From: Narthecium ossifragum
Taxonomy: Eukaryota > Streptophyta > Magnoliopsida > Dioscoreales > Nartheciaceae
NCBI GenBank assembly: GCA_963920575.1
Contig: OY986965.1
Location: 13,530,290 to 13,594,289, forward strand
Length of the DNA stretch: 64,000 nt
Direction of reading: 5' to 3'
Shown here piece after piece: positions 22,901-32,344 of this stretch. Numbering within the stretch: the stretch's first letter is position 1; each line of letters opens with the position of its first letter. The translations under genes were made by a program, and so were the position numbers. A model generated the notes under the pieces. That model was not told where the DNA came from, did no database searches, and saw only the letters and a list, made by a program, of their open reading frames with translations.

Positions 22901-23479
22901 CGGGCCGTCAAACGCATTCTTCGATATGTTAAGGGTACATACGATCATGGTTTATGTATTTCCGCAACCTCTCCTCATGAATTGCTGGCATATTCCGACG
23001 CTGATTGGGCAGGATGCCCGGATACTAGAAGGTCGACTTCTGGTTATGCTGTTTTTCTTGGTCGCAATCTCGTGTCTTGGAGCGCCAAGAAGCAGACTAC
23101 TGTAGCCCGTTCTAGCGCTGAATCTGAGTATCGAGCTCTGGCCTTCACAGCTGCAGAGGTTACATGGCTTGCGCAACTACTTCGTGACCTTTGTCTTCCT
23201 TCGTCTACGACACCCCGTATTCTTTGTGATAGTAAGAGTGCGATCTTCATGGCCTCTAATCCTGTCACCAGGCCTCGGTCGAAGCATATAGCCATTGATT
23301 ATCATTTTGTGCGGGAGCTGGTGGCTAGCGGGGTCATTTGTTTGCAGTTCGTTCCTTCCGAGCTGCAACTCGCTGATGTCTTCACCAAGAATGTTGCCAA
23401 ACATTTATTTGTTCTATTTCGAAGCAAGCTCTCCGTTTCTCCTGCATCCACGGTTCTCTTGAGGGGGGTAATGGTGTAG
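19955..23479 (+). CDS. pol: Copia polyprotein (end of gag, PR, INT, RT, RNase H)
   Basis: This 1174-residue frame has no stop. Its first eight or so codons come from antisense MRE11 DNA, so the annotated ATG is not the native start. Domains in order: zinc knuckle CQICGKDGHSARTC (residues about 68-81), aspartic protease DTGATAHM (about 113), GAG-pre-integrase HARLGHPSF, integrase catalytic core with DLWGP, FIDDYSR and TPNKNGTAERKH, reverse transcriptase with VARLVAKGYTQ-like block (KARLVAKGYTQ), LDVKNAFLHG and the catalytic YVDD, and RNase H with DADWAG and SSAESEYRA. Those enzymes mature the particle, copy the RNA and integrate the DNA. Without the 5' LTR promoter and most of gag this copy cannot move on its own. 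Confidence 0.93.
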   Translation: MLNQSISHDIFMRSLEGSVSQNAAFTAHRSGSFSGPRGNSNPSKGVSNAYNNRSDGPPPKRKSDTKCQICGKDGHSARTCWQRYKKKDKSANIVEALSSVSLQDPPPSEWYTDTGATAHMTPDDSGLDHSAAYSGTDRVYVGNGQSLAISQTGPISSIVPSSSLLLSNVLVVPGLTKNLLSISKLTHDNHCSVTFTSSGFTVQDLSTGAVLAIGRCADDGLYVLDRSHSAFLSSVRSTALRASSHVWHARLGHPSFRILESLNNKGVICLLDCLKDHDSKLCVGCRLGKSHRLPFSLREHHSSNPLELIHSDLWGPSPTVSSGGFWYYVVFIDDYSRYTWFYPLKRKSDFFDVFLCFQRLVENQFSTSIKQFQCDGGSEFTSNSLKSHLVACGIIHRISCSYTPNKNGTAERKHRHITETGLTLMFHSHVPLTYWVEAFSTASYLINRMPTLALDGRTPYSMLYGKSPPYSMLRTFGCLCFPYLRDHSPHKLSPRSSPCIFLGYSPLHKGYRCLDANTQHIFISRHVLFYETLFPFVEKVPDLSKYHADLVSFPDCSAIFPSVSSLAAPVAQPTKHKPPCLPCIDSSMLPLPPGHALQPPGPALQPTPTPPAPNPPAAVNTHPMVTRGKGGIVKPRAPYALCALPRTPLYQSLLSIKEPKGFRSAARHSEWLSAMDEEIRALDQNHTWVLVPRPNSHNVVGCRWVFKTKLNSDGSVERYKARLVAKGYTQVPGLDFSDTFSPVVRPATVRVILSIATTFGWLLRQLDVKNAFLHGELGEEVYMEQPPGYVDPSHPDHVCRLQKALYGLKQAPRAWFERFSNFLFKLGFHSSPADSSLFVYNTKLGTIYLLLYVDDMVITDSSPSLLHSLIAKLSHEFSMKDLGDLHYFLGIEVQRTKTSLFLSQSKYGKDLLECANMSDCAPIATPSVVGEHLASDGAVFEDPTLFRSLAGALQYLTITRPDLSHSVNAVCQFMHAPTAEHYRAVKRILRYVKGTYDHGLCISATSPHELLAYSDADWAGCPDTRRSTSGYAVFLGRNLVSWSAKKQTTVARSSAESEYRALAFTAAEVTWLAQLLRDLCLPSSTTPRILCDSKSAIFMASNPVTRPRSKHIAIDYHFVRELVASGVICLQFVPSELQLADVFTKNVAKHLFVLFRSKLSVSPASTVLLRGVMV

Positions 23480-23732
23480 ATATGATTGGCAATCAATTAG
23501 AATCATCTACTGATTCTAAAGATATGACAATATCTTAGTGTATCTCGTAGATATGTATAGATCTCAATGTATCTCATAGATATGTATAGATCCCTGTTTC
23601 TTTGGTTAGTTTCCTCTAGGCAATCTCCTAGAGTACAGCTGTACACCTTCTCTTATATAATGATGCAATCTCTCCCAGCTACAATTGTGGAATCATCCCC
23701 TTTCACTTACTGGGCACTCTTTCTGGGCTTCA
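19978..23732 (+). mobile_element. 5'-truncated Ty1/Copia retrotransposon
   Basis: The element lies in opposite orientation inside an MRE11 exon: the exon's MRPE is at 23734 and its DWFNIL resumes at about 19970. It keeps the end of gag, a complete uninterrupted pol and a 3' LTR, but has no 5' LTR, no PBS and little gag. The polypurine tract GAGGGGGGTAATGG precedes the LTR at 23475. INT-before-RT order marks Ty1/Copia; the lineage (Ale/Retrofit-like) is only a guess. The left boundary is uncertain by about 10 bp and no target duplication was established. Confidence 0.88.
23475..23732 (+). repeat. Copia 3' LTR
   Basis: Begins TGTAGATATG right after the polypurine tract, overlapping the pol stop codon. 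It contains a TATATAA box near 23656 and appears to end in CTTCA at 23732, where MRE11 exon sequence starts. About 258 bp; the 3' boundary is uncertain because the 5' LTR is absent for comparison. Confidence 0.7.
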
Positions 23733-24872
23733 GTTCAGGCCGCATCCACTGAACTGCATGTGGCGTCTGGTTAACCAAAATAGTGTATTGTAGGCTATGG
23801 GCTGCACTACTGTTTTTCCGTAAAAGAATGATCAAGACATCCAAAAAAAGAGCATACAACCTGAAAATTCTGTTAAGCCATTCATCCCTGATATTACCAA
23901 GGCCATAAAGGGCAACTGATGTAGCAACCTAAATCAACAACACTGTCCTTCAGAAGTTCGTTAGACTATATCGGTTTGTTTCAACGAATATAAACTAACC
24001 TTCCTTATAAGCATTGGACAGAGTGTTATCTGATCAAAGCCAGAGCCTCCAAGAACCATTTTTGCCAAAATCGTTCACAAGATTAAAGCAGACGGAATAT
24101 CAATGGCGGAAGGTTATCCTGAGCAACATAATTACAAAGAATAATTCAAAAAATATTAAGAAAATACGAAACAACCACACAGTCATCGAGAAAGCTAAAA
24201 ATCAAACGCTCTGTAAATTCAAGGTCAGATTAAGATTCCTCAGATTGAAAATGCGCATATCCACATGCCTTTTCAACATACCAACCACTCCGGCAGGATC
24301 ATCATGGTTTCCATGGATGGTGAAAACTGACAAAACCAACATTGAAGTGAGGATCTTCATAATTAACGTGTTCGAATCTGACAAACGTAGAGGTTTCGTT
24401 TCAAGAAATGCATGTGGATATGCGTAGGATAAAGAAATGAGCTTTCGGAGAGAGCCATTTTTGAGCTTGGATACTACTACGAAACCAACTAGGCCCCTAA
24501 AATATGCTAAAGCATATTTGTATTCCCGCCATGAGTAACTATATGGAAATCAGCATTATATGCTTCAGCAGAACATATTTGAAATAACACGCATATAACT
24601 TTCAGGCTTGCATACTGTCTTTCGAATGGTAACATAAGACATACTCAAGTCAGCGATTAATTTTACCTAATGCCAGTTTTTGACTTGCATGCAATACTGA
24701 TCTTCAATTCAATAACAGCAGTTCGTAAAAAGAGTTATACATACCCAAATCAAACATTTAGGAACCTCCAAGAATAAACATACATGTTCATGAGTAAATT
24801 CATTGTCTGATCGCTAACAACTTGGAACTGCACTGGCAGGTCATTGATCAAGCAGAGTAACGCCTTAAAACT

Positions 24873-25204
24873 GCTACATAGTAAATCCAGCCAAACCCAA
24901 CTATATATAAGTAGGAGCCCAATCGAGATCTTTCCTAAATCTATTTAGGGTAGTTGTTGGCGAACAGGTTCTTTGGTGACGTGGCATAGCCCTCCAAAGT
25001 TTTGGATCACAATTGGCCGGCATATACTCTGACTCCGAGTCTGCATCGAACAACAAGTCCGAATCCTTTTAAGACTTGGATTAATTTCCTCAAAATATAT
25101 ATATATATATATATATACCGGAGTGGCCACGCTCCCAGGTTAAAAAGAGCTGCTGCGATACCAAAAGAGTAGCATCGGAGAAGAAGAAGAGATTTTAGGG
25201 CAAC
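24873..25204 (+). promoter_or_regulatory. Upstream region of the F-box gene with (AT)n
   Basis: An (AT) dinucleotide run at about 25097-25117 lies 90 bp before the F-box ATG and could supply the TATA element. A purine-rich GAAGAAGAAGAG leader follows. No other gene is seen in this stretch. Confidence 0.45.
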
Positions 25205-26611
25205 ATGAAGAGAAACCGTTCAAGCACCATCGGAGGAAGTAAGCGCGAGTCCAAGAAACTCAAAGCTGCAGCAGCAAAAGAAGAAGAAGAAGATGGGAAT
25301 GAGATCATGGTGAGGAGGATGGATCTCCTCCCCAATTGCCTCGTCGAAGAGATCCTTCTCCGCCTTCCCATCAAGTCCGTCTTCACCATGGCGGCCACTG
25401 CCCGCCGATACCGCTTCATCGCGATCGACGACCCCGAGTTCGCCGCCAGATACCGCCTCTCCCACCCCTCTCCGGCAGTCGCAGGCTTTTTCTTCCAGCC
25501 ACTCTACACCGAGCACCCTAACACCATCAGCCGCGAAGACAAGCTGCCCCGCCTCCTCGCCAACACTCTGGCAGGAGGTGAGGGCGACTTCTCCGTCCAT
25601 GAAAAGCTGCTGTTCGTGCCACCACCCAACGCGGACGAGAAGTTTCACATATCGATACACGGCGGTTGGCTTTTTAGCCCGCCACATCTCCACATCCTCC
25701 ACTCCGTCGGCGGTCTACTCCTCTGCAGCCGGACTAAGGACTATGCAAAGGACTATTACGTGTGCAATCCCGTTACCAAACAATGGCTGGCATTGCCGGA
25801 GCCGCCTAGTAAACACTACAGAACCTTAGGGTCAGTTCTCTTACTCGACGACCACAACAACAACAACAAGAACAGCGACCAAGCAAGTTTCAGCGTACTA
25901 GCGTTGCGGGAATACTGTAAACAACGACTATATATCCACTCCTTCTCGTCCAAGACTCGGAAGTGGACCAGGCTAACCACGGTAGGATATCCTCCCGCGA
26001 CCTTCATCAACCGTCCCCCTGCCCTCGTCTTTCACGGGTCTGTCTACTGGATGGACATTTTCTGGGGGCGCACCATCGTCTACGACATCGCTAAGCAATC
26101 TCTACACTTCATGCCACTGCCAGCTTTGCATAGAAACGCTCGCCCAATTCTCGGCGGGGGGCCGTCCGGCGTGCTCCGCTTCTTAGAGACAGGCCACAGC
26201 ATTTTGTCCGTCTGGTCGCTTTGTGACGATGGACAATGGTTTCGGGAGCATGTCAGCGATATTAGTAGGATAATTGATCTTAACCCTAGTGTGATTGACC
26301 AGGTGGAGGATGACCCCAACGTCGCAACGGTAGACGGCAACCACCGGTGGTTCTTTAAGCCACTTGCGTTCCACCCATCAGAGCCTGATATCGTCCTGCT
26401 GAAATTACGGGGATTGCTTGTGACGTACCATCTCCGGAGTGGGGTCATGAAGATGGCCTGCAAGTATAACTGTAAAGATTCCATGGTGCACAGCGATGGG
26501 GTCTTTCCATACGTGCATCCCGCATGGCCGCTGCCGCCGCTGACCTTTCGGAAGGTCAAGAACCCGCTGCGCTTTCAGAAGGTCAAGAAGGCCAGGAGAT
26601 CTTGTTGCTGA
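25205..26611 (+). CDS. F-box protein with F-box-associated region
   Basis: An intronless, intact 468-residue frame. A Lys/Arg- and Glu-rich start is followed by the F-box at residues about 40-82 (DLLPNCLVEEILLRLPIKSV, RYRFIAIDDPEFAARY). A C-terminal F-box-associated region contains the typical CNPVTKQWLALPEPP block near residue 180 and LHFMPLP near 300. F-box proteins bind SKP1 and choose targets for SCF ubiquitin ligases; the substrate of this one is unknown. The ATG at 25205 is the first in the frame, preceded by a purine-rich leader. Codon use is GC-rich compared with its surroundings. It is the best candidate in the window for a functional host gene. Confidence 0.9.
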   Translation: MKRNRSSTIGGSKRESKKLKAAAAKEEEEDGNEIMVRRMDLLPNCLVEEILLRLPIKSVFTMAATARRYRFIAIDDPEFAARYRLSHPSPAVAGFFFQPLYTEHPNTISREDKLPRLLANTLAGGEGDFSVHEKLLFVPPPNADEKFHISIHGGWLFSPPHLHILHSVGGLLLCSRTKDYAKDYYVCNPVTKQWLALPEPPSKHYRTLGSVLLLDDHNNNNKNSDQASFSVLALREYCKQRLYIHSFSSKTRKWTRLTTVGYPPATFINRPPALVFHGSVYWMDIFWGRTIVYDIAKQSLHFMPLPALHRNARPILGGGPSGVLRFLETGHSILSVWSLCDDGQWFREHVSDISRIIDLNPSVIDQVEDDPNVATVDGNHRWFFKPLAFHPSEPDIVLLKLRGLLVTYHLRSGVMKMACKYNCKDSMVHSDGVFPYVHPAWPLPPLTFRKVKNPLRFQKVKKARRSCC

Positions 26612-26632
26612 TATTGCTATTATCTGCTCAAC

Positions 26633-26661
26633 TTTTTTTTTGACTAAGCCCGGAGGCTAGA
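26633..26661 (-). mobile_element. 29-nt LINE 3' tail with 14-bp target duplication
   Basis: ATTATCTGCTCAAC occurs at 26619-26632 and again at 26662-26675. Between the copies lies a T9 run and CTAGCCTCCGGGCTTAGTC on the minus strand. That matches the end of the LINE fragment at 47418 (CTAGCCTACGGGCT before its poly-A). The structure is an extremely 5'-truncated LINE insertion just after the F-box stop codon. Confidence 0.8.
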
Positions 26662-26921
26662 ATTATCTGCTCAACTTCTATTTGTTCATTAGTTGCACTA
26701 GGTTAACTATAGAGTACAAGGTATCTTGTTATTAATACAGAGTGATTTAAAATGATGCGTGAAGTATGTATCAACTCTAGATGCGTGACGACCACCAACC
26801 GGAAAAATGTAAGTTTGGGGTGTATATGATTGATGCCCAGAGGTATAATGCCAGTTATTTTAACCTTTCTTTCTCATTGTGCTGCGGGGCTCAATCCACC
26901 ACACACTGTCTTTTTCTTTTG

Positions 26922-27175
26922 AGTAGTTTTAAATGCAATACAACATTTGATTTGTGCACCACACTGATTTTTTTTTCGGTGTCTTGCCACTGAATTTTTT
27001 GATAAAATTCGGAAAAATGACACCGAACCATGTAGTTCGGTGGTATTCCATCGAATTTTATCAAAAAATTCGGTGGCAAGCCACCGAATTTGTATCAAAA
27101 ATTTGGTGATTAATCACCGAATTTTCTGAGTGTGGTGGACAAATCAAATCTTATATTGCATATATAACCACCCTT
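26922..27175. mobile_element. Foldback/MITE-like element
   Basis: Two arms of about 100 bp face each other. ATGCAATACAACATTTGATT with GCACCACACT on the left corresponds to ATGCAATATAAGATTTGATT with CCACCACACT on the reverse complement of the right. Inside, AATTCGGTG and GGTGGCAAGCCACC repeats form further inverted pairs. No coding sequence. The outer limits and target duplication are unclear. Confidence 0.7.
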
Positions 27176-27399
27176 TTCTTTTTCCTTTTTCGCTAAATCG
27201 TCGATTTTTAGCTCTAAAGTTTGGTCTATGCTCAGTCACTCGAGAAAGTAGAAAACGCAATAAAAAAAGAAAAATAATTTGTACACACGGCCAACTGGCG
27301 TGTGTAAAGCACATGCCGAGCTGGCATGTGTTACTTAGTGGGTCTGAACCGGTTTGTAGGATGAGCCCATTAACATGGAGCACCCGTTAACATGAAGCA

Positions 27400-27653
27400 C
27401 CCGTTAACAAATGTTTTGGTTTCCTTCGCAAGCTTCCAAACTTCCAAACCCTCAAACCCCCTTCGCACGCTTCGACCGCCGGCAGCCCATTGTTCGCCCC
27501 CCGCCCTTCGCAGCTTCCAAACCCCCTTGGCACGCTCCGGAACAAAACCCTAGCTCGGCGCCTTCGATCGGAGCTCGCCCTCTCCACACTCCGCCCGCTT
27601 TTCTGCTCAGCATCCGAAGCCGGTCGCCCCTCGCTCTCTAGTCGGCACCAAAG
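27400..27653 (+). other. Exon-like GC-rich leader upstream of the GRF gene
   Basis: C-rich sequence containing repeated CTTCCAAAC and CTTCGCA words ends at a donor-like CCAAAG/GTATTTG at 27653. An AT-rich, intron-like stretch without ORFs follows to about 28500. It may be a 5' untranslated exon of the GRF gene or of the Ulp1 gene further on. Confidence 0.4.
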
Positions 27654-28553
27654 GTATTTGTTTGATCCATCTTCCAGGATTGTGGTCGGTATGGATGTTT
27701 GAGTGCTTTCTTGGCTATCACACTTACTTGCATTGCTTTAAATGGGTTTTACTTTTTCAGAAATGTTTTTTTTTATGGCAATGCATCTAGATCTTTGTGG
27801 TAATAACATGTATTTTTTTTCCCCTGTGATAGGTTGCCGAACTGAATGATGGTTTTTTAGAGTTTGCTCTGCAGTTCATAGTTTTCAAATGTGGTTCCAT
27901 TTTTTGATCAGTTAAGTCTAATAAATTCTTTGCGTAGTACCATTTTGTTCTTCTTTTTATTTGTTCATGACCTCTTAATTTCTACCTTATAAGATTTGAA
28001 AAGATTTTTGTTCTTCTTGTTCAGCTGTCCTTTGAAGGAAAGTGATTCTACTTGTGATGTGTGCATTGTATAAGTTTCATCTTCATTTATATAGTGGTGT
28101 TTGTGTGCCTCTGGTCTATGAACATGGTTTGCTCTTCTCTGCACAGCTTTGTTTGTGAAAGGATCGTGTGTTCTCCTGAGATGACTTCTTATCTTGTGAT
28201 AATATAAGTAGATCTTTCAATCATAAAACCTCATAGTTCTGCTTATAGTATAGACCTCCATAAGGACTATAGGACCTGGTATGGTGGCAAATGGAAGGAT
28301 GCACTATTCTATATAGATGGTAGCATGTACTTGGAGGGTTTCTTATATGAAATCATGCACATTGAAAAAATGTTTTTTTTTCACTAATCTAGTTCATGAA
28401 ATAAGCTGGTCAATTGGGCTAGTGGGTAGTATTGTTTCCTTATTTTAAACATCTAGTCTTCCATTCTTCCTTATTTTATGGCCTATGTTGCTATGATTTT
28501 GGCTATTGGATGAAATTATTCTTCAATCATGCTTGACTCAATATAAAGGACCG

Positions 28554-28946
28554 ATGTCTTATTCGTCATCGTCACCCTCAAACCACCTTCATCTCGAGAC
28601 AAGGTGTCTATGTGGATTGAGTGTTGTTAGGCGTGTTTCTCGCACATCGCGAAATCCGGGCCGCATCTTTCATGCATGTCCCAGACGTCGTTATGGGTGT
28701 GACTTTTTCATTTGGGAAGATATACTACCGGATGCGTCGCATTCAACTCTATGCACAATATCCCCTACACAAATTACGTCGGGGTCACGGGCAATAACCC
28801 AATCACATGCTAGGCATGACGAGGCCGGAGGGGAGGTTGTGAACGGAAATGTTCAAGCAATGCGTGAACAACTGTGTGAAACCCGGACTATCACTTGGGT
28901 CTTGGTCATTATTGTAACATCTATATTTGTGAAGGTTTTTTTGTAA
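28554..28946 (+). CDS. GRF-type zinc finger protein with C-terminal membrane segment
   Basis: The frame encodes about 130 residues from the ATG of MSYSSSSPSN; an upstream in-frame ATG at 28506 exists but lies in intron-like sequence. The GRF finger is CLCGLSVVRRVSRTS then GRIFHACP and GCDFFIWED, giving the C-x-C...C...C ligands and the GRxF and FFxW hallmarks. The last 18 residues (WVLVIIVTSIFVKVFL) are a hydrophobic segment that could anchor the protein in a membrane. GRF fingers bind nucleic acid. Plants have many such short GRF-plus-TM proteins, often near transposons. The upstream splice structure is uncertain. Confidence 0.75.
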   Translation: MSYSSSSPSNHLHLETRCLCGLSVVRRVSRTSRNPGRIFHACPRRRYGCDFFIWEDILPDASHSTLCTISPTQITSGSRAITQSHARHDEAGGEVVNGNVQAMREQLCETRTITWVLVIIVTSIFVKVFL

Positions 28947-29084
28947 CAATATGTTCATCCTTTTATGTAAATATTTGCTCTACGGTTTTGTAATGTGATA
29001 ACTCCAGTTATGTTTTCTCACCATTAACTGGATAAACACTTGTAATGTTGAAAAGTAATGTAATCAGATTGCTACTAGTTTTTG

Positions 29085-29175
29085 TCATGTATGGGTGCCT
29101 ATGCATTTGTATCTTTTGTGGGATTTTTTATTTTTTTATGCATGGGTGCCTATGCATTTGTATCTTATGTGGGAA
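29085..29175 (+). repeat. Two-copy tandem repeat
   Basis: ATGGGTGCCTATGCATTTGT and the following bases occur twice, about 55 bp apart, in a noncoding stretch between the GRF and Ulp1 genes. Confidence 0.75.
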
Positions 29176-30638
29176 TTGTTCTTTGTTATGTGTTGTTTGA
29201 TATGACACTATTGCATTGCGATGCGAAAACAATCAGAGTTGTTTGTGTCTGCAAAATTGCAACAATGCTTGCACAGAGCATAAATTGAGTCATATTTGAT
29301 TCTGTTGAATGTGCTTATAAATTCAGGGTATGTGGTTATGCATTTGCTCTATGCTATGCTGCATTCTTAGACAATCATACCTTATTCTTCTGAATGTCAT
29401 GTTAATTCGTGGTATGTGGTTATCATATTTTACAGTAGCCATTCTCCCACATCATCATCCTAACCATGTATGTTGTATTTTCGCAGTTATGGCAGGGGGG
29501 AACAGGAAGGGCTTCGTGATTAGCGCGTGTTGCTTATCGAAATCAGTCAATACCTTATTCGAACAGTGCATCCGTCCGAGACACCATGCACTTTTTGCAA
29601 GGACGCCATTCATCCACTTCTTAGATCTCCCAGCTGTTGAGGAGGACTTTGTACTACTAGAGGAGATCGTTTTGGGCTGGAAGAACGATTCCTTCTTTGA
29701 AATTGAACCAAGAGTGATAGAACTTAAGCCCGTTGAGACTGCTCTTATTCTAGGATTGCCGTGTGTGGGAGATAATGTTGTATTCGATGTAAACACGGAT
29801 GCCAGTGAAAGACAAACAAAAAAACATGCTCAATTTCCCAAGTGGATACAAGGCACTTAGGTGAAATTAAGAGGGTGAGTGCGACGTCGAGGACATAGTG
29901 AGATTCCTTATATACTTTTTGTTTGTGGCCCTGCTCTTCCAAAGAAGCGACTACACTTGTCCACCGGAACTCGGAGAGTATTTAGAAGACTTGGACAGTC
30001 TTTGGAAATTTGATTGGGCAAGTGTTATCACACGTATGTTGCTTCATTCAGTGTCCCAGTCTTCTCGGAAATTGAGGATGCAAATATATGGGAGTGCAAG
30101 CAGTAAGAATAGAGATTACAAGCAAAGGGCAAGCATGAAAACCTCAATGAAGAAGAAAGGAATTAAAAGTGATAGACTAGCTGATGTATTCGTCAACGAC
30201 TGCACCTTGTTGCTTAAGGTGAGTGCCTCTCTATATGAATCAAATGTTAATATATATATATAGAATTATAGATGGCGGACTAATGCGAGGTTTTTCACAG
30301 ATTTGGTTCTACGAGCATACTTCCGAACATCAACTAAGGGACATAATGCATACTTTCCCTCGAGTGTTGCGGTGGGAGAAGTCACAGAGGAGTAGACGCT
30401 CTACCATCCAGAAGGAGCTATTAAAGCTCTCCCTAGACAATGTAAGCAGTTTGAAAGAAGAGTTCATATATTCTTTAAAATTCTTTATGAAAATACGGCA
30501 TATGCTAGTGACGAAATTCTCTCTGGAAATGATAGGTACACACTAACCTTGAGCTTAACATGGAAGAGAGGAGGTGGCTTGAAAAAGGAATGGATATGCA
30601 GGCCAATATCTTAAATTTTGAAGACAAAGCTGAGGTGT

Positions 30639-32344
30639 TGATAACGCGTGAAAAGTGCACAAATTGCCTCTTTAACTAGGTCTTGTTAGCCTCCGAGCAA
30701 TGCTATTTTGATGGTATATGGTATATTTCAGGTATAAGAGCCTTCAACATGGGTTAGGTCAAGTTTGGTGCTAAAACGAAGCTATTTTGGCAATTCTGCG
30801 CAACTCAGATCGATCTGACATCCTAAAGGGATTGATCTTATTATTCCAGCAAGAAGCGGGCCAATTGAAGCAAAGAGGATCGATCTCAATACAAGAAGAT
30901 CGATCTACTTTCCAGTCGCATGCGTGACAGAGAGTTAAATAGAAGCACGTCTAAATGGGATCGATCCGAGATCCAAACCTGGAGACTCTACTCAACCGTG
31001 GAAAGAAGATCGATCCCTTTTTCCAAGGAGATCGATCTTGGCCGGGCAAAAGCCAGATCCTGAGTTCACTGACGAAGAATATTGATCCGCTTTCCAAAGC
31101 AGATCGATCCCTTTTGGTGCTGCGGGAAAAATAAAGGGATGAGATCTAATCCGAGTTAGGGTTTGATTAAGGCCTATAAATAGACCTTGTTAGAGGTGTT
31201 TTGGCAGCCTTCCATGGCCGAATTTTCTTCATCTCTTAGGGTTTCTCTTAGTTTCTTTTTCACAAATTAGGTTAGATCTTTGGTGGAAGATCCATGGGTG
31301 GAGCGCGGCGACAACCTTCATCGACGAATCTCCTTCCTAAGATGAGTAACTAATCTCTAGCCTAGGGATTTCTATGATGTATTGGAGAATCTTTCTAGGG
31401 ACTTCCATGGATCTGAGCATGTATTCTTTTAATGGTTTTTCATGGAATAAACTTTTATTGTCATATTTTATTGGTGTTGATTTATTATGGTGAATGAATT
31501 GTATGCTCTATATGCCCTAGAATTCGGCCTGTCTTTCTTCGGTTTTTCCGTGGTTGTATAGCCGGAATCTTTGAAAACTCAAAACACAAAAGTTGTAGAT
31601 CTCTTCCTTAGCTTTCCACCGAATCTTGAATCATCTCGTTTCGAGTTTGGATGTGAAAGTTACGCAGAGATTACGATCGCTGGTTTTGAGTATTGCATGT
31701 TAGAGGCTAGGGTTAGGACTTTTCCAAGATGCTTTCATGCTAGAACAATGTTAGATCTTAGGATTGGATTCTAAACCCTAGATTATGATTATAGGAATGC
31801 TAGAACCACTACCTTAATGCTAGAACCATTATGACCTACGATTATAACCTACAATTCGTTCTTTATCTTTATTGATTAGGCGATCTCAAAGTGCTAGAAC
31901 CACTTTGATTTATTCACCAAATATCCATTCGTTGATGTTAGTCATTCCGATGAAGACTTCTTACGAATCTTTGTTGAGCGGTAGGGGTTCTAGCCATTCA
32001 CCTATCGACTAGTTAAAATTATTAACGTTTAATTGAATTGCTTTTATCCTAGGAAGACCTAGTTAGTTCTTTATTACGGATTAGAAATCTCTTGGCCGTT
32101 TATTCTATTATTATTCAGTTTAGTTTAATATTAGTTAAAAGTAGTTTAAAAACCAAAAATCCTTTCCTTTATCAATCTTTTGATTTAGAACTATACAAGG
32201 TAATTAGACTTAACACTTCTTTTCCCTGTGGACCGACTCGGATTCATTGCTATCTACCCAAAAAGTAGTTAGTTAGTGATTCGGATTATAAATTTTTAAT
32301 TTTGGCGTTCTTGTTAAGGCTACGACACTTTTCAAGGCATGTCA
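30639..32344 (+). mobile_element. Solo LTR of a Ty3-like element
   Basis: Begins TGATAACGCG and ends GGCATGTCA, flanked by the perfect 5-bp duplication GGTGT (30634-30638 and 32345-32349). It is 1706 bp with no internal region, so it is what remains after recombination between two LTRs. A TATAAATA lies at 31175-31182 and a GATCGATC array upstream of it. The CCCTGTGG-type block near 32225 resembles the LTR ends of the Athila/Tat-like elements in the window. It splits the Ulp1-like gene. Confidence 0.9.
30808..31182 (+). promoter_or_regulatory. U3 GATCGATC array and TATA box of the solo LTR
   Basis: GATCGATC occurs at 30808, 30878, 30898, 30959, 31008, 31030 and 31102, with degenerate GATTGATC copies between. 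TATAAATA is at 31175-31182, 66 bp after the last palindrome. Copy number (seven) and distance match the array in the LTR at 4640-6197, although the surrounding bases differ. Confidence 0.75.

Larger units (their letters stand above)
17774..24872 (-). pseudogene. MRE11: MRE11 double-strand-break nuclease pseudogene, split by Copia
   Basis: Degenerate exons occur in gene order on the minus strand: 24872-24788 (DLPVQFQVVSDQ), 24377-24286 (VNYEDPHFNVG, one-base shift, FTIHGNHDDPAG), 24118-24000 (GKMVLGGSG, QITL), 23928-23861 (ALYGLGNIRDE), 23766-23734 (TPHAVQWMRPE), 19970-19933 (DWFNILLLHQNR), about 19835-19747 (LDHLDKVV), 19645-about 19580 (RSKLKLPLV), 17984-17922 (VDYSGF, RRFGQKYVGK), 17836-17774 (VANPQE, AAKKRQTID). 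MRE11 is the Mn-dependent nuclease of the MRN repair complex; the GNHD phosphoesterase motif is visible. Introns are retained, so this is not a processed copy. The first exons, the block after LHQNR and the C-terminus are missing. Frameshifts, stops and a transposon inside one exon rule out function. Confidence 0.92.

Noticed and set aside
21291..23496. Alternative-frame and antisense ORFs within the Copia pol region
   Set aside because: Shadows of a long, well-supported polyprotein frame.
25220..26559. Antisense ORFs of up to 160 codons opposite the F-box gene
   Set aside because: GC-rich coding DNA gives open antisense frames. The sense frame has the F-box and associated-region motifs.
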